Notes under the pieces: generated by a model
Databases searched by the model: none
The model's input: only the letters and a program-made list of their open reading frames with translations
What the model was told of the DNA's origin: nothing
Shown here: positions 5,585 to 6,841 of the stretch, one piece after another
Position numbering within the stretch: position 1 is the first letter of the stretch
How the letters are laid out: each line of letters opens with the position of its first letter
Made by a program: the position numbers and the translations under genes
From: Phyllobacteriaceae bacterium
GTDB lineage: Bacteria > Pseudomonadota > Alphaproteobacteria > Rhizobiales > Rhizobiaceae
Length of the DNA: 6,841 bases
NCBI GenBank assembly: GCA_024645155.1
Contig: JAHEGF010000183.1
Coordinates: 1-6,841, forward strand
Direction: 5' to 3'

Positions 5585-6466
5585 ATGTTTAGAGGATCGC
5601 TTACCGCACTTGTCACACCATTTTCCGAAGATGGTGCGGTCGATAAAAAAGCGTTCCGTGATTTTGTCGAGTGGCAGATTTCGGAGGGGACAACAGGCCT
5701 CGTACCGGTTGGCACCACGGGCGAGTCGCCAACGCTGGACCATCGCGAACACCGCGAAGTCGTCGAGCTATGCGTGGAAACGGCAGCCGGGCGTGTTCCG
5801 GTCGTTGCCGGTGCGGGTTCAAACAATACGACCGAGGCTGTCGAACTCGTACAACATGCCGAAAAAGTTGGCGCAGATGCCGTGCTGGTGGTGACACCCT
5901 ATTACAACAAGCCCAACCAGCGCGGGCTCTATGAACACTTCGCAACGGTGGCCAGGGTAACTTCACTACCGATACTCATTTACAACATTCCGCCGCGTTC
6001 GGTGATCGACATGACACCGGCAACCATGGGCAGGCTGGTCGCCGATTTTCCGAATATTCGTGGCGTGAAAGACGCAACCGGCAAGATCGAGCGCGTCACC
6101 GAGCAACGGCTATCCTGCGGCAAGGACTTCATCCAGCTTTCGGGAGAGGATGCATCAGCGCTGGGGTTTAATGCCCACGGCGGCGTTGGCGCTATATCGG
6201 TAACAGCGAATGTGGCGCCGGGTCTTTGCGCAAAATTTCAGGACGCCTCACTGTCGGGAGATCGCGATACGGCATTGGCACTTCAGGACCGGCTGATGCC
6301 GCTGCATCAGGCTATTTTTCTCGAAGCCGGTGTTTCGGGTGCAAAATATGCGTTGTCACGGCTTGGCCGGATACACAACGTTCTGCGCAGTCCAATGGTT
6401 CCCGTTGACCAGCAGACCGCCGGTGCCATCGATGCGGCAATGCGGAGCGCCGGGATCCTTAATTGA
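5585..6466 (+). CDS. dapA: 4-hydroxy-tetrahydrodipicolinate synthase
   Basis: This cytoplasmic enzyme condenses pyruvate with aspartate-4-semialdehyde, the first committed step towards lysine and meso-diaminopimelate for peptidoglycan. The 293 residues match the family's usual length and (beta/alpha)8 barrel. The key residues are visible: Thr44-Thr45 in GTTGES, Tyr106 and Tyr107 in TPYYNKP, Tyr133 in YNIPPRS, Arg138 for the semialdehyde carboxylate, and Lys162 in GVKDATG as the Schiff-base lysine. SGEDASAL and GGVGAISVTANV (199-210) complete the pattern. The start is fixed by GGAG (5573-5576), eight bases upstream, and by the family-typical opening MFRGSLTALVTPF. It is divergent from slt, precedes smpB by 21 bases and probably shares its transcript. 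The leader hairpins suggest transcriptional control. Lysine feedback sensitivity cannot be judged from sequence alone. Confidence 0.97.
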   Translation: MFRGSLTALVTPFSEDGAVDKKAFRDFVEWQISEGTTGLVPVGTTGESPTLDHREHREVVELCVETAAGRVPVVAGAGSNNTTEAVELVQHAEKVGADAVLVVTPYYNKPNQRGLYEHFATVARVTSLPILIYNIPPRSVIDMTPATMGRLVADFPNIRGVKDATGKIERVTEQRLSCGKDFIQLSGEDASALGFNAHGGVGAISVTANVAPGLCAKFQDASLSGDRDTALALQDRLMPLHQAIFLEAGVSGAKYALSRLGRIHNVLRSPMVPVDQQTAGAIDAAMRSAGILN

Positions 6467-6487
6467 GGATCGTTGCGGCGATGACTT

Positions 6488-6841
6488 ATGGCCAAGTTCA
6501 AGGAAAATCCCAACAACCGTGTCGTTGCGGAAAACCGCAAGGCACGGTTTTCCTATGAGGTCCTCGATACGGTTGAGGCGGGGCTCGTCCTGACCGGAAC
6601 CGAGGTCAAGTCGTTGCGTACCGGTCATGCCAATATCCAGGAATCCTATGCTTCCGTGGAAGGGGGTGAGGCGTGGCTGATCAACAGCCACATTCCCGAA
6701 TATCTTCAGGGCAACCGAAACAATCACGAGCCGCGCCGCCGCCGCAAGTTGCTGCTTTCCAAACGCGAAATCGCCCGCATGGCCGCAGCGATCGAACGTG
6801 AAGGCATGACTATGGTACCGCTCAAGATGTATTTCAACGAC
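6488..6841 (+). CDS. smpB: SsrA-binding protein SmpB (partial, 3' end outside window)
   Basis: SmpB binds tmRNA (SsrA) and takes it to stalled ribosomes for trans-translation, which rescues the ribosome and tags the unfinished protein. The first 118 residues of about 155-160 are present, with no stop before the window edge. Family motifs are VVAENRKARFSYEVL (12-26), GLVLTGTEVKSLR (32-44), AWLINSHIPEY (62-72) and NHEPRRRRKLLLSKREI (79-95). The missing C-terminal tail would be the part entering the mRNA channel. The ATG at 6488 is the only reasonable start because an in-frame TGA lies six bases upstream (6482-6484). No strong binding site is visible; GAGG lies about 18 bases away. Translation may therefore depend on coupling to dapA. 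Confidence 0.97.
   Translation, partial: MAKFKENPNNRVVAENRKARFSYEVLDTVEAGLVLTGTEVKSLRTGHANIQESYASVEGGEAWLINSHIPEYLQGNRNNHEPRRRRKLLLSKREIARMAAAIEREGMTMVPLKMYFND

Noticed and set aside
5347..5826. 160-codon N-terminal extension of the transglycosylase frame reaching across the dapA start
   Set aside because: It runs antisense to the clearly real dapA N-terminus, has no family features, and would place the signal peptide in the middle of the protein.

Overview
The window looks like a chromosomal core segment of an alphaproteobacterium, most likely of the Rhizobiales (Hyphomicrobiales). The reasons are moderate-to-high GC coding DNA, a C-terminal fragment resembling the rhizobial Porin_2 family, a helix-hairpin-helix domain type seen as an extension of alphaproteobacterial NuoE and L21 proteins, and the order slt / dapA / smpB, which I recall from Brucella and its relatives with a porin locus nearby. 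I see no insertion sequence, phage gene, tRNA, rRNA or CRISPR array.

Left part (1-1649): the last codons of a probable outer-membrane porin are followed by a strong intrinsic terminator. Then comes a cluster of three genes on the + strand: a 58-codon membrane ORF, a 32-codon membrane ORF overlapping it by ATGA, and a 325-residue membrane-anchored protein with two copies of a helix-hairpin-helix domain. The first ORF may be the surviving N-terminus of a larger envelope protein.

Middle part (1650-3243): an alpha/beta hydrolase on the - strand and a maltose O-acetyltransferase-type hexapeptide acetyltransferase on the + strand are divergent. They share a region of about 150 bases that may hold a small coupled ORF ahead of the hydrolase.

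Right part (3265-6841): a large periplasmic soluble lytic transglycosylase (-) is divergent from dapA (+), which is followed after 21 bases by smpB (+, cut by the window end). DapA makes the precursor of lysine and meso-diaminopimelate, and the transglycosylase cleaves the peptidoglycan containing it, so the divergent pair links wall synthesis and turnover. SmpB is the trans-translation partner of tmRNA and probably shares a transcript with dapA.

The most unusual structure is the 238-base slt-dapA intergenic region. It holds a 16-bp perfect palindrome with a second near-copy next to it, 11-bp-phased GTAAAC repeats, a 20-codon ORF with a strong ribosome binding site, and two overlapping, mutually exclusive hairpins just ahead of dapA. 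The second of these hairpins resembles an intrinsic terminator. Together they suggest a leader-type control of dapA that I cannot match to a described one. No wholly new multi-gene system is evident.
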